DNA of 53,237 nt from Lachnospiraceae bacterium (GCA_009911175.1 QXWX01000045.1:1-53237); one strand, 5' to 3'. Positions 35,238 to 44,742 are shown, counted from the first letter of the stretch. Notes: generated by a model not told the origin, from the sequence alone. Numbers and translations are program-made.

Positions 35238-36559
35238 AAAGTGTAAAGATCGTAACAATCGGAGGCGGCTCTTCTTATACGCCGGAATTGGTGGAGGGAT
35301 TTATCAAACGGTACGATCGTCTCCCGGTCAGAGAATTATGGCTTGTAGATATCGAAGAAGGACGCGAAAAGCTGAAAATCGTAGGGGGACTGGCAAAACG
35401 GATGGTAAAAAAAGCCGGAGTGCCGATGAAGATCGTATTATCGTATGACAGACGTGAGGCATTAAAAGACGCGGATTTCGTGACAACACAGATGCGGGTT
35501 GGACAGCTTGAGGCGCGGATCCAGGATGAGCGGATTCCGCTGAAGTACGGCATGATCGGGCAGGAAACCAATGGTGCAGGCGGGATGTTTAAGGCATTTC
35601 GGACCATTCCGGTTATTCTGGATATCGTAAAGGATATGGAGGAGTTATGCCCGGGCGCATGGATGATCAATTTTACCAATCCGGCAGGAATGATCACAGA
35701 AGCAGTACTGCGGCATACGGATTTTAAGAAAGTGATCGGATTATGCAATGTCCCGATCAATATGGTAAATGGTTTTGCGAAGATGATGAAGGTCAGCCCG
35801 GACCGCATCAGGATGGAAATTGCAGGCGTGAACCACCACATTTTTGCGACCGATATTTTCCTGGATGGGGAATCTATTCTGGAAAAAGTGATCAAAGTAT
35901 ATCAGAATCTGGATACTTCGGATGCTATTGCAATGAAAAATTTTAACGCATTTCCATTTTCACCGGGACTGCTGAACGGACTCGGCTGTATTCCCTGTCC
36001 CTATCATAACTATTACTTTTTTACAAAGAAACAGCTGGAGGAAGAATTAAAGGAATATCAGGAAGGCAGGGTCCGCGGAGAGGTCGTGAGAAGGCTGGAA
36101 GCAGAGCTTTTTGAACTGTATCAGAATGAGGATCTGGATGAAAAGCCGAAACAGCTGGAACAGCGGGGCGGGGCACTGTACAGCGATGCGGCGTGTAATC
36201 TGACCTGTTCGATTTATAACAATACCTGCGATATCCAGTATGTTAATGTCCGCAATCAGGGGGCAGTCTCCAATCTTCCGGCGGACAGCGCAGTTGAGAT
36301 TGCCAGTGTGATAACGAAGGATGGACCGAAACCAATTGCGGTAGGAGAATTAAAACCACAGATCAACGGAATGATACAGATGATCAAGTCCTTTGAACGT
36401 ATGGTGTGCGAAGCAGCGGTGACAGGAAACCGGGATCTGGCAGTTGCGGCGCTGAATATCAATCCGCTCTGTCCCAGTGATGAACTGGCCAATATTACGG
36501 TTGACGAGCTGATCCGGGCGCATAAAAAATATCTGCCTCAGTTTGCCGACAGAATTTGA
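35234..36559 (+). CDS. GH4 family 6-phospho-beta-glucosidase-like enzyme
   Basis: 441 residues. NAD-binding motif KIVTIGGGSSYTPELVEGFI, then INFTNPAGM. The metal-site Cys171-Asn172 (GLCNVP) and His201 (GVNHHIF) are present. GH4 enzymes oxidise C3 of the sugar with tightly bound NAD, eliminate the aglycone across C1-C2 and then reverse the oxidation; they need Mn2+ or another divalent ion. Most act on 6-phosphoglycosides from PTS uptake. Here no PTS gene is present and a BadF-type kinase precedes it, so the phosphate source or the substrate class differs from the usual cel/lic arrangement. Confidence 0.93.
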   Translation: MKSVKIVTIGGGSSYTPELVEGFIKRYDRLPVRELWLVDIEEGREKLKIVGGLAKRMVKKAGVPMKIVLSYDRREALKDADFVTTQMRVGQLEARIQDERIPLKYGMIGQETNGAGGMFKAFRTIPVILDIVKDMEELCPGAWMINFTNPAGMITEAVLRHTDFKKVIGLCNVPINMVNGFAKMMKVSPDRIRMEIAGVNHHIFATDIFLDGESILEKVIKVYQNLDTSDAIAMKNFNAFPFSPGLLNGLGCIPCPYHNYYFFTKKQLEEELKEYQEGRVRGEVVRRLEAELFELYQNEDLDEKPKQLEQRGGALYSDAACNLTCSIYNNTCDIQYVNVRNQGAVSNLPADSAVEIASVITKDGPKPIAVGELKPQINGMIQMIKSFERMVCEAAVTGNRDLAVAALNINPLCPSDELANITVDELIRAHKKYLPQFADRI

Positions 36560-36578
36560 TCGACGAAGAGGAGATGCT

Positions 36579-37124
36579 ATGTCAGAGAAAAAGATTCTGG
36601 TTTTGACCGGAAGTCCGAGACTACATGGAAACAGCGACCAGATGGCAGAAGCATTTGCGGAAGGAGCGAGGTTTGCAGGGCATACGGTGATGAAGTTCGA
36701 GGCAGGAAGAAAGCAGATCAGCGGCTGCTTAGCATGTAAAATGTGCAGAAGATCAGGGCGCTGTGTGCGGAAGGATGATTTTATGGAACTGGTCCCTCTC
36801 GCAGAGAATGCGCAGGTATTGGTTTTGGTGTCTCCGCTGTACTCCTTTGCGTTTTCCGCTCAGCTAAAGGCAGCAATGGATCGGTTCTACTGCTTTGAGG
36901 CGAAGGGCGGATTGAAGCAGACTCGGGAGAGCGCTCTTCTGCTCTGCGGAGGGGACAGGGAGGAAGCGCATTATCAGGGAGCGGTAGGTTCTTACCGTCA
37001 GTATAGCAGCTATCAGGGCTGGAAAGACCGGGGGATCATACTGGCAAAAGGATTTTCAGGAAAGGGGGAAATCGATGGACATCCGGTTTTAGAGGAATGC
37101 ATGCGGCTGGGTAAAGCAATTTAA
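36579..37124 (+). CDS. NAD(P)H-dependent FMN reductase, flavodoxin family
   Basis: 181 residues from the ATG at 36579 (GAAGAGGAGATGCT upstream). FMN phosphate loop VLTGSPRLHGNSDQMAEAF; second loop VSPLYSFAFSAQLKAAMDRF. The cysteine set ISGCLACKMCRRSGRC resembles the region that binds a cluster in iron-sulfur flavoproteins, so an Isf-like redox protein is possible. It is 19 bp after GH4 and in the same operon. A role in aglycone reduction or cofactor recycling is only inference. Confidence 0.85.
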   Translation: MSEKKILVLTGSPRLHGNSDQMAEAFAEGARFAGHTVMKFEAGRKQISGCLACKMCRRSGRCVRKDDFMELVPLAENAQVLVLVSPLYSFAFSAQLKAAMDRFYCFEAKGGLKQTRESALLLCGGDREEAHYQGAVGSYRQYSSYQGWKDRGIILAKGFSGKGEIDGHPVLEECMRLGKAI

Positions 37125-37250
37125 ATCAGGCAAAAAACGGAATGGAAATATTTCACAAGCTGTTTTTGGATAAAGCTGCTTTGAAATGGTTCAGAATAGG
37201 ACTGTGGTAAACTATTCGGATAAATAAAAGCAGTAGAAGAGGTGACTGAT

Positions 37251-38132
37251 TTGAAAAAAGAAATGTTATTGGAGGGATTTTACATTCCGGAAACGACACT
37301 GCCGTTCACGATTGGTTTGTTTACTGAAAGAAGGTGTGAGTCGCATTGGCATCATTATTGGGAAATTCTGTATCAGGTTGAGGGAGAGACCATGATCAAG
37401 GTAGGCAGCGAAGAATTTCATTCGAGAGAAGGAGAGGTGACGATCATCGGAGCCGAAGAGATCCATGCGACGGCCAAATTGTCCAGGCGGCATACGATCC
37501 TTGTGATGCAGTTTGAACTGTCAGCGGTTCTGCCATATATCGGGACAATATCGGAATACCAGTATCTTACCCATATATTGTTCAACAGTTTGGAAGAAAA
37601 AGCCCATTTCCGGGTGACAGAAGAAAATAATCAGATGCAGGAGCTGCTCACGAAAACCTTTGAGGAGTATGAGAAAAAACAGATTGGTTATGAGATACAG
37701 ATACAGGCGTATCTGATGCAGATGTTTGCTTTTTTTATACGAAATGAGTATCTCAAATTTCCGCAGATTCCGGAAGAGAGAAGGCAGGCATTGGAAAAGG
37801 TAAAGGAATCCATACTTTATGTGGAGAAAAATTTCAGTAAAAGTATAACATTGGAAGAGGTCGCAGAGGTTTCTTCCATCAGCATTTATAATTTCTGCAG
37901 GACCTTTAAGAAGGCGACGGATCGGACATTTGTAGAATATTTGAATTATATCCGTTTGCGCGAAGCAGAGAAAATGCTGTTAACGACAAACAGATCGATC
38001 AGTGATATTGCTTACGATATCGGTTTTTCAAGTGTAAGCTATTTCAATAAAATGTTCAAAAAGAAGTATGGGTACCCTCCGTTTTTATACAAGAAACAGA
38101 ATGCAGGATTAAATGGACAAAAAAGAAAGTAG
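37251..38132 (+). CDS. AraC-family regulator with cupin sensor domain
   Basis: 293 residues if the TTG at 37251 is used; the GAAGAGG site (37236-37242) supports it, while the GTG at 37242 would lie inside that site and an ATG at 37263 is also possible. The N-terminal cupin has HWHHYWEILYQVEG and GAEEIHA. The C-terminal AraC pair is SITLEEVAEVSSISIYNFCR and ISDIAYDIGFSSVSYFNKMF. It lies 126 bp after the flavin reductase and 10 bp before the isomerase-fold genes, and may start a separate transcript. It is a candidate for binding the shared 31-bp motif. Confidence 0.9.
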   Translation: MKKEMLLEGFYIPETTLPFTIGLFTERRCESHWHHYWEILYQVEGETMIKVGSEEFHSREGEVTIIGAEEIHATAKLSRRHTILVMQFELSAVLPYIGTISEYQYLTHILFNSLEEKAHFRVTEENNQMQELLTKTFEEYEKKQIGYEIQIQAYLMQMFAFFIRNEYLKFPQIPEERRQALEKVKESILYVEKNFSKSITLEEVAEVSSISIYNFCRTFKKATDRTFVEYLNYIRLREAEKMLLTTNRSISDIAYDIGFSSVSYFNKMFKKKYGYPPFLYKKQNAGLNGQKRK

Positions 38133-38142
38133 AGGTAGAAAG

Positions 38143-39063
38143 ATGAAAATAGGTTGTGCAGTAGGGTGTTTTACATACCCTCACTATGATCCGCCGTATG
38201 AGAATGCAATCCGGAAGATCGGAGAATTGGGATTTGACGGGCTCGAGCTGATCGTAGCCGAAAAAGAAGATCTGCGTCAGTATTATACCCCATCCAGAAT
38301 CAAAGAATTGCGATCCTTGTATGAAAGCTATGGCATGGAACTTTCAGAGCTGGCGCTATATGCAACGGTCGTGACAGGATTGATGGAAACGGGAAAGGCG
38401 GAAAAACAGGCAGCATATGACCTGTTTGAAAGAGGAGTTGAGACTGCGAAGAAGCTGGGAACGGATAAGATTAATATTGTGTCTAACTGGCCCAATGAGT
38501 TTACGGCGCCGATTCCGTATATTCCCTGTCATTTCCATCCAAACGGGGTGAGTCCGTTTTCGCCGAAATTAAAGATGGATATCCCGCGGAATTATGATGC
38601 GAAAGGGGCATGGGACAACTATATAGAATCGTTACAAGTCCTCACAGAGATCTGTGAGAAAAATCAGATGGATTTTTTGGTAGAAGGTCATGCGAATGTA
38701 GTAGTGGGAACGACAGACGCATTTTTGCGCGCGTCAGACCAGATTGCAAGCGAGCGGTTCTGTACAAATTTTGATACGGCATGGCAGCTGGTTCAGAGAG
38801 AATATATTCCCTGGTCTGTATATAAGCTGGGGGAGAAGATCAAACATATCCATGTCCGGGACGGAGACGGGATGCTGTGCTATTCTTATCCGCCGGGAAT
38901 GGGGATCATTGACTGGACTGGATTTGTGAAGTCATTGCTGGATATCGGCTATGACGGATTTTTGTCGCTGGAACTGGCAGGCTTTGACGATCCGGATAAA
39001 TACATCAAAGAAGCAAAAGAGTATATGGAACGGATCCTGATCGAAGAAGGGGCAAAAAAATAA
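38143..39063 (+). CDS. sugar phosphate isomerase/epimerase-fold protein A (xylose isomerase-like TIM barrel)
   Basis: 306 residues from the ATG at 38143 (GTAGAGGTAGAAAG upstream). AP-endonuclease-2/IolE-type TIM barrel. Metal-ligand-like residues occur in FLVEGHANVV (Glu), CTNFDTAWQL (Asp), KHIHVRDGDG (His/Asp) and FLSLELAGFDD (Glu). The family covers isomerases, epimerases and dehydratases of ketoses and keto-inositols. Some members act with Gfo/Idh dehydrogenases on 3-keto sugars. It is 14 bp from protein B. Confidence 0.88.
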   Translation: MKIGCAVGCFTYPHYDPPYENAIRKIGELGFDGLELIVAEKEDLRQYYTPSRIKELRSLYESYGMELSELALYATVVTGLMETGKAEKQAAYDLFERGVETAKKLGTDKINIVSNWPNEFTAPIPYIPCHFHPNGVSPFSPKLKMDIPRNYDAKGAWDNYIESLQVLTEICEKNQMDFLVEGHANVVVGTTDAFLRASDQIASERFCTNFDTAWQLVQREYIPWSVYKLGEKIKHIHVRDGDGMLCYSYPPGMGIIDWTGFVKSLLDIGYDGFLSLELAGFDDPDKYIKEAKEYMERILIEEGAKK

Positions 39064-39077
39064 GGAGGCAGTGGGGT

Positions 39078-39920
39078 ATGGTGCTGAGTGTAAGTACGTG
39101 GAGCGCTCATGAACAACTGTATCATGGAAAGATGTCAAAGGAAGATTTTGTGAAATTGCTGCATAAGCATGGGGTGTCTGGTATGGAAGCAGTGGACATT
39201 GATTTCCAGGATACTTCTTTTGAAAGTATGAAAGAATTGCAGGATATTGGCCGGGCGTATGGGGTTGAGATCACATGCATGTCGCTGGAGCATGATCTGT
39301 GCAGATATACGGAGGAAGAACGCCGGATGGATGCGGACAGGGTGATTCATTGGCTGGAGACCGCGAAAAAGCTGAATGTCCGGAACGTGCGTGTGTTTAC
39401 TGGATGGCTGAAAGAAGGGGTTCCCTATCACATGCAGATGAAGTGGATCTATGAAGGGATCGAGAGGATCATAAAAAAAGCGGAAGAGTGGGATCTGAAT
39501 CTTGTATTGGAGAATCATGACAATGTGTGCTTCGGGGCGGATGAGATCGTGGAGCTGATCGGAGACATGCGTTCCGAATGTCTGTTTACCTGTCCGGATG
39601 TGTTTAATTATAAGACTTTTTCCGCGTCCGGAACCCCTCTGATCGGGGAATGGAGCTATCAGGAGATTGGGAAATTACTTCCTTATGCAAAGAATGTACA
39701 TATCAAAATATGTAGAGCAATCAAGGACAATACGAGGGATGCGTATCTGGATCTGGAACGTATGCAAAGGCTTCTGAAAAAGTATGAATATGACGGCCCG
39801 GTTGCGCTGGAGTTCATGTGGCCTCTTTTAAAAGCAGGGGCGGATCCTGTGGAAGAACTGGAAAATGCGATCGAGGTGCTGAAATACCAGATGCATCCTA
39901 TGTGTGTGAAGCAGAAGTAA
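39078..39920 (+). CDS. sugar phosphate isomerase/epimerase-fold protein B
   Basis: 280 residues; the ATG follows AAGGAGGCAGTGGGGT. Same fold as protein A but clearly a different branch. Metal-site residues: NLVLENHDNV (Glu, His), LFTCPDVFNYK (Asp), VHIKICRA (His) and ALEFMWPL (Glu). All four ligand positions are present, so it should be catalytic. With protein A and the downstream Gfo/Idh protein it makes a typical oxidise-then-isomerise or oxidise-then-eliminate sugar module. Confidence 0.88.
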   Translation: MVLSVSTWSAHEQLYHGKMSKEDFVKLLHKHGVSGMEAVDIDFQDTSFESMKELQDIGRAYGVEITCMSLEHDLCRYTEEERRMDADRVIHWLETAKKLNVRNVRVFTGWLKEGVPYHMQMKWIYEGIERIIKKAEEWDLNLVLENHDNVCFGADEIVELIGDMRSECLFTCPDVFNYKTFSASGTPLIGEWSYQEIGKLLPYAKNVHIKICRAIKDNTRDAYLDLERMQRLLKKYEYDGPVALEFMWPLLKAGADPVEELENAIEVLKYQMHPMCVKQK

Positions 39921-39933
39921 GGAACTGTCCGGA

Positions 39934-40059
39934 AATATACTGTGCGCCAGATAAATCTGCCGCACAGTATAACATGATGCGCACAGCCGCATAAGGAAAC
40001 ATGCCGCTTTGCGGTTGCGGCTGGCGCGATACTCACGGCAGATTTCATCGGCCGTGAGT
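39934..40059. repeat. two hairpins in the gap before the Gfo/Idh gene
   Basis: Hairpin 1: TATACTGTGC (39934-39943) with GCACAGTATA (39960-39969). Hairpin 2: ATACTCACGGC (40027-40037) with GCCGTGAGTAT (40049-40059). Both loops contain CAGAT-like sequence, suggesting one palindromic repeat family. They could terminate the upstream transcript or act as a processing site. Confidence 0.65.
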
Positions 40060-40126
40060 ATAATTTATGCATCTTAGCGGGTCTATTCCTAAAAATATAA
40101 TTCAGAAGAATCTAGGAGGTATTATC

Positions 40127-41191
40127 ATGGGTAAAATAAAAATCGGAGTGGCCGGATGCGGAGATCTGGCCCATATTCGTTATTTTTATGCACTGAGGCA
40201 TCTGAAGGAATCATTTGAACTGATAGGGGTGCATGATTATAACCCGGAAGTGTGTAAAAGAACAGCGGAAGAATTTGGAGTAAGGGGATATAAAAAATTA
40301 GAAGATATGCTTGCGGTACAGGAGATGGATGCGGTCATCATTGCCACATTTCATCCGAGCCATGCAGAGATCGCAATCAAATCAATGAAAGCCGGAAAAC
40401 ATGTTTTGATAGAAAAGCCATTCGCCACCAGTTCGTCGGACGCCCTTGCGGTAGGAAAAACAGCCAAAGAAACGAAAAAAATGTGCATGGCGCTGCCGTT
40501 TGAGATTTATCCTAATTTTGTGGCCGCAAAGAAAATGATAGAAAATGGCACTATTGGCGAAGTGGCATCAGCAGACGGTGTGTTCGCACATCATGGACCG
40601 CTCCACGCTCCGTGGTTTTTTGACCGGGAGCGTGCGCAGTGGGGTGTACTGGCGGACCTTGGGATTTATCCGATCTCTGTTTTGATGTATTTGCTGGGGC
40701 CGGCCCGATATGTGGCGGGAAAAGTGGGGACGTCGGAGAAAGACAGGATGTCATTGTCAGGTGATCCCATTCATGTGACTGTAGAAGACAATGCGGCGGC
40801 AATCCTGGAATGGGAGAACGGCGCGGTCGGAACGGTACGTACCAACTGGTGTACGGCAACGGATAAAAGCGGATGCTTATACTATATTACGTTATATGGA
40901 AACAAAGGGATTATTTATATCAATATGCTGACACAGGAACTGATCGTATATTCTCCACATAAGGAGATTGAGAATGCAAAAAAAATAAATTATCTCGGAT
41001 TTGGGGAAAGTTATCTGGTCAATGTGGAAGCATACGATGATCACTGCAATATTTTAAATGCATTTCACCGTGCGATTGAAACAGGAGTGATTGAGAATGA
41101 CGGCTGTAATCTGGAAAGGCAGATCCATGTGATCGAAACGATTGACAAGCTCTATGAAGCTTCCAGGACCGGGGTTCGGCAGATGCTGTAG
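40127..41191 (+). CDS. Gfo/Idh/MocA family oxidoreductase
   Basis: 354 residues from the ATG at 40127 (CTAGGAGGTATTATC upstream). N-terminal Rossmann domain with IGVAGCGDLAHIRY and HVLIEKPFATSS (the family Glu-Lys-Pro). The C-terminal alpha/beta domain carries WGVLADLGIYPISVLMYLLG, with Asp and Tyr/His-type residues at the active site. Members oxidise or reduce sugars and inositols with NAD(P), commonly at C3. It follows the two isomerase-fold genes and ends near the repeat at 41283. Confidence 0.92.
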   Translation: MGKIKIGVAGCGDLAHIRYFYALRHLKESFELIGVHDYNPEVCKRTAEEFGVRGYKKLEDMLAVQEMDAVIIATFHPSHAEIAIKSMKAGKHVLIEKPFATSSSDALAVGKTAKETKKMCMALPFEIYPNFVAAKKMIENGTIGEVASADGVFAHHGPLHAPWFFDRERAQWGVLADLGIYPISVLMYLLGPARYVAGKVGTSEKDRMSLSGDPIHVTVEDNAAAILEWENGAVGTVRTNWCTATDKSGCLYYITLYGNKGIIYINMLTQELIVYSPHKEIENAKKINYLGFGESYLVNVEAYDDHCNILNAFHRAIETGVIENDGCNLERQIHVIETIDKLYEASRTGVRQML

Positions 41192-41282
41192 AAGTATGAA
41201 AAAAACTACGATTAGGACTGTGCATTCACTGCACAGCCCGCATAATACCAGGATACAATTTCGAAAATGTTTCCAGCAACCC

Positions 41283-41395
41283 ACTTATTAATGAGCAAAA
41301 AGCGGCTGCGTTAGCAGACGTATAAGTGCGTCAGCACGGTTTTTGCGAATGGATAAGTGGGTTGCTCCTTGGAGCATCTAACCGCACAGCTGGAA
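41283..41395 (-). repeat. dispersed foldable element, reverse copy, overlapping the AraC gene end
   Basis: Reverse-complement homologue of 15563-15682: shared blocks are CGGTTAGATGCTC, CCATTCGCAAAAACCGTGCT, CTGCTAACGCAG and ATTAATAAGTGGG. The inverted ends are CCCACTTATTAATG and ATAAGTGGG. At 41378-41395 the element supplies the final FQLCG codons and stop of the AraC gene. Confidence 0.75.
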
Positions 41396-42220
41396 ATGTT
41401 TTCTGTATTCTGAAGGAGATTTTCCGGTAATCTTTTTAAATACCTTGGAAAAGTAGAGCTCATCCTGAAAACCTGTTGAATACGAAATCTGCCGGATCGA
41501 AAGAGCTGAATTTTGTAAAAGGATTTTTGCGCGTTCAATCCGATAGGCAGTCAGATATTCTTTGGGCGATGTGTTGGTCAGCGCCTTAAAACAACGAAAC
41601 AGCCAGCTTCTGCTAATTCCGCAGGCACATGCGAGAGTTTCGACAGAAATGGTATTTTGATAGTTCTGTAAAATATACTTTTCTGCAGCTTTCAGATTTT
41701 TTTCCATGGCGGATTCATTTGCCGAATCCCCTGATTGTGAATATTCGATAAAATGGGACAGCAAAAGATAGAGATAACCAATCATCCGGATGGAAAGATG
41801 GGAATCTTCACCTTTGGAATTATAAATAAGTAAAAAAAGCTCCAGAATATCATTGGAGGGAAGAGATAATACAGGTACTTCTTTTGAAAAATCTGTCAGA
41901 TTGATTAGAATCTCAGCATCATTTCCACTAAAACCTACCCAGTAATATTCCCAGGGATTGTCCATGTCAGAATAGTAAGTAGCTCTTACGGAAGGATAGA
42001 TCAGAAAAGCTTCACCTGCGCGCGGATGAAATTTTTGACCATCCATTATATAATAACCTGCACCTGAAATGATATAGTGAACCAGATAATAATCACGGAT
42101 ACAGGGACCAAAAAGGTGATCCTTTGAACAACTCTGAAAGCCTACATCCCGCACAGACAGGGATGTAAGCCGGCGGTCTGACTGATATCGGAAGATATAA
42201 TTATTATTTTTATTTTCCAT
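41378..42220 (-). CDS. AraC-family regulator
   Basis: 280 residues. N-terminal AraC/cupin sensing domain (YYIMDGQKFHPRAGEAFLIY, then WEYYWVGFSG, typical of MsmR/RhaR-like regulators). C-terminal HTH pair ISVETLACACGISRSWLFRC and IRQISYSTGFQDELYFSKVF. It is divergent from the paralog A gene, with 145 bp between starts, and is its most likely activator. The last five codons are made from a dispersed repeat. Confidence 0.92.
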   Translation of the reverse strand: MENKNNNYIFRYQSDRRLTSLSVRDVGFQSCSKDHLFGPCIRDYYLVHYIISGAGYYIMDGQKFHPRAGEAFLIYPSVRATYYSDMDNPWEYYWVGFSGNDAEILINLTDFSKEVPVLSLPSNDILELFLLIYNSKGEDSHLSIRMIGYLYLLLSHFIEYSQSGDSANESAMEKNLKAAEKYILQNYQNTISVETLACACGISRSWLFRCFKALTNTSPKEYLTAYRIERAKILLQNSALSIRQISYSTGFQDELYFSKVFKKITGKSPSEYRKHFQLCG

Positions 42221-42365
42221 TACAATTCACCTCTGAGAACCATTATACGATATATAACAACAAATTTCCATGCAGAAGCAATAAACGTAACTATTTTCCT
42301 GAAAAAGTGAATGATAATATAATAATTAAGAAGTGTGTAAACTAAAAAACAGAAAGGGAGTGGTG

Positions 42366-44678
42366 ATGACAATGGTGCAAATAGAGTTTCCAAAAGAGCA
42401 CGAGAAAAGGAAGTTCCGGCTTGTAAATCAGATTGGAAATGCAGAATTAGAGATGCGGGCAGAGTTCCCTGTGACGATTCAGATTCTGGGAGGCAGAATG
42501 CTGAAAGCACGTTATGACAGCATAGAGAAGGAAGGGGATTCCTTCCGATGCGAAGCATACATAAAATGCGCATCTCTATTGGAGGCAAGAGTAGTCGATC
42601 TATGGACACCGGAAAAAGAGGGAGCCAGACTCGACCGGTCTCTGTGCTATATAAGAGGGGGCAGTGCGCTTCGTCTGCATACGGAATTCGAGTGCAGAGA
42701 CAACAGGGCAAGTTCCTTCGACAATTATCAATTCATTTTTCCAGGCGCATTTTACAACAAAAATGATACGGACGGCGACGGAATGGATGATTATCTGGGC
42801 ACATTCAGCCAGGATTATAAAGATGATCGGAATCCGCTTCTGGCTGAGACCTGCTACTGCGTCAATACAAATACATTTATTTCATTAATCCGAGCGGACC
42901 AGCCGAAGAAAGATCAAACGATCACCCGCGACATGATTCAAAAAAGGCATTTTGTATATGATTCAGATATTGGTTCTCTCGGATTTTCCCCTTCTGACAG
43001 GAAAACGAATGAGTTTATCTTCCGGCTGGATTATCCGTTTTATGAAAGAAATTCCTTCTGTCTGAATGTAGACGGCTCGGAATGGTCCGGCTATCTGGAA
43101 CTTCAGCCGGGAGAGCAACGGCGCATGTCCTACATGATCCTGATGGGAAAAGCACAGGACCTGACGGCAGCATCATGGAATACTACAGCATTTCAGATGG
43201 AACGGATGCTGAATCCGGATATCAGGCTTCCGTTCACACTGGAAGAGGCGATGAAATACCGGAGAGAGCTGATATTTCAAAGCTATAAAGAATATCCGGA
43301 AAAGGACGGCAATCCGGCAGGCTTCTTTATTCATTTCTCACCGAGAAAAAAATATGGAAATCAGAACCTGCTGGAATATGGGTTTACAGGAAACCAGATC
43401 ATGAACTGCTATGTGATGCTTAAGGCGTATGAGGTATCAAAGGACGAAGAATACAGGAGGAGAGCTCACAATGTAATACGGTTCTTTGTGGAAAGATGTA
43501 TCGAAGAGAATGGACTGCCAAATGGTATCTATAATATAGAAAAACAGGAGTTTGTCTATTGGTGGACGGGGGTGCTTCTCCCATTCCAATATTCTGACAG
43601 CAGGGAGGAACTGGAAAACTACTTGGGGGACCAGGTAGTTGACGCATTGATGGAAACAGCAGAGCAACTGAAAGGCAAGACCGGAAATTATGTGCGTACC
43701 ATGGTAGAGGCGATGCATTATTTGATGCTCTGTTATCAAATGGAGGCAAAGTGGGGACAATATCATAAGGATTGGTTGGACGCAGTGATCAGATTCTGCG
43801 ATACAATGGTAGAGATTCAGAATGAGAACGGTTCGTGGAACCGTGCCTATGATATGAACAAAAAACCGATCTTAGAGCCTATCAATTGGTTTGGCTCCAA
43901 TGAATTGGAGAGAGGCTCGGGAAGCATTTTTCCAATTCAGGTACTGGCACTGACATATGATTACATGAAAGCGGAAAAATATCGGAAAGCCATCCAAAGG
44001 GCAGCAGATTTTATCAATTCCAGATATGTGAAGGATGTGCTGTATTTAGGGGGACTGAATGATACAACTCATAAAAAATCGGTGAAGATCGATGCGGTCG
44101 GCGTCATGTATGCCATGCGGTCGCTCCTGACTGCATATGACTGTATCCGGGATCCAGGATATCTGGCAGGTGCTAGGGACGCGGCAAGAATCCTGGGATC
44201 CTGGACGTATCTGTGGGATATTCCGTTTGACCAGGAAACCTTACTGGGCAAACATGGATTTAAAACCACCGGCTGGGCCGGATGCGACGCAATTCCCGGA
44301 TGCAGCTACGTAGACGATGAATTTGCGGAATTTGTTCCGGATCTGATGCGGATTGCCAAATACTGCCGTGATGAAAAGCTGGCCAAGCTGGGAAAAATCG
44401 TTACATTGGGAATGCATCACGGGTTGTCCATGCCGCAGAATATGTACGGATATTCTATGCCCGGAATCCAGTGCGAGGGATATCTGACTTCGTTGTGGCT
44501 TTCGGATACGGAGGCAAAAGAATTTGCCGGAGCTGTGGCAAAGAATAAGGGGGATGACAACGATACCTGTAATGGTCTGGTGGCGGCACAGGCATTGTAC
44601 AATCTGGAGACGCTGAAAGAGCTGTTTGGCACATTGGACTTTGAAGAAATAAGGCGGATGGTCACTCTGCAAGAATAG
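42366..44678 (+). CDS. putative cytosolic alpha/alpha-barrel glycan-active protein, paralog A
   Basis: 770 residues from the ATG at 42366 (AGAAAGGGAGTGGTG upstream; 42372 also possible). No signal peptide. N-terminal about 290 residues look beta-rich and contain a calcium-loop-like motif, FYNKNDTDGDGMDDYLGTF (129-147). The C-terminal part has the repeating helix pairs of an (alpha/alpha)6 toroid: VYWWTGVLLPFQYS, IQNENGSWNRAYDM, GGLNDTTHKKSVKIDAVGVM, KTTGWAGCDAIPG, KGDDNDTCNGL. Conserved Asp, Glu and Trp residues suggest a glycosidase or lyase on imported oligosaccharide, but I cannot match it to a named GH or PL family. It shares most motifs with 48141-50438. Confidence 0.72.
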   Translation: MTMVQIEFPKEHEKRKFRLVNQIGNAELEMRAEFPVTIQILGGRMLKARYDSIEKEGDSFRCEAYIKCASLLEARVVDLWTPEKEGARLDRSLCYIRGGSALRLHTEFECRDNRASSFDNYQFIFPGAFYNKNDTDGDGMDDYLGTFSQDYKDDRNPLLAETCYCVNTNTFISLIRADQPKKDQTITRDMIQKRHFVYDSDIGSLGFSPSDRKTNEFIFRLDYPFYERNSFCLNVDGSEWSGYLELQPGEQRRMSYMILMGKAQDLTAASWNTTAFQMERMLNPDIRLPFTLEEAMKYRRELIFQSYKEYPEKDGNPAGFFIHFSPRKKYGNQNLLEYGFTGNQIMNCYVMLKAYEVSKDEEYRRRAHNVIRFFVERCIEENGLPNGIYNIEKQEFVYWWTGVLLPFQYSDSREELENYLGDQVVDALMETAEQLKGKTGNYVRTMVEAMHYLMLCYQMEAKWGQYHKDWLDAVIRFCDTMVEIQNENGSWNRAYDMNKKPILEPINWFGSNELERGSGSIFPIQVLALTYDYMKAEKYRKAIQRAADFINSRYVKDVLYLGGLNDTTHKKSVKIDAVGVMYAMRSLLTAYDCIRDPGYLAGARDAARILGSWTYLWDIPFDQETLLGKHGFKTTGWAGCDAIPGCSYVDDEFAEFVPDLMRIAKYCRDEKLAKLGKIVTLGMHHGLSMPQNMYGYSMPGIQCEGYLTSLWLSDTEAKEFAGAVAKNKGDDNDTCNGLVAAQALYNLETLKELFGTLDFEEIRRMVTLQE

Positions 44679-44742
44679 ACAGGCAGATCAGGGCGGAAAT
44701 AGACTGGAAATAAACGGAACCTGCTGTTGCCCTGATAGGACA

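Noticed and set aside
38143..41191. Assignment of the trio as an inositol catabolism (Iol) operon
   Set aside because: Other iol genes (iolB, iolC, iolD, iolJ) are absent and the surrounding genes are glycosidase- and kinase-related; it remains possible for single members only.
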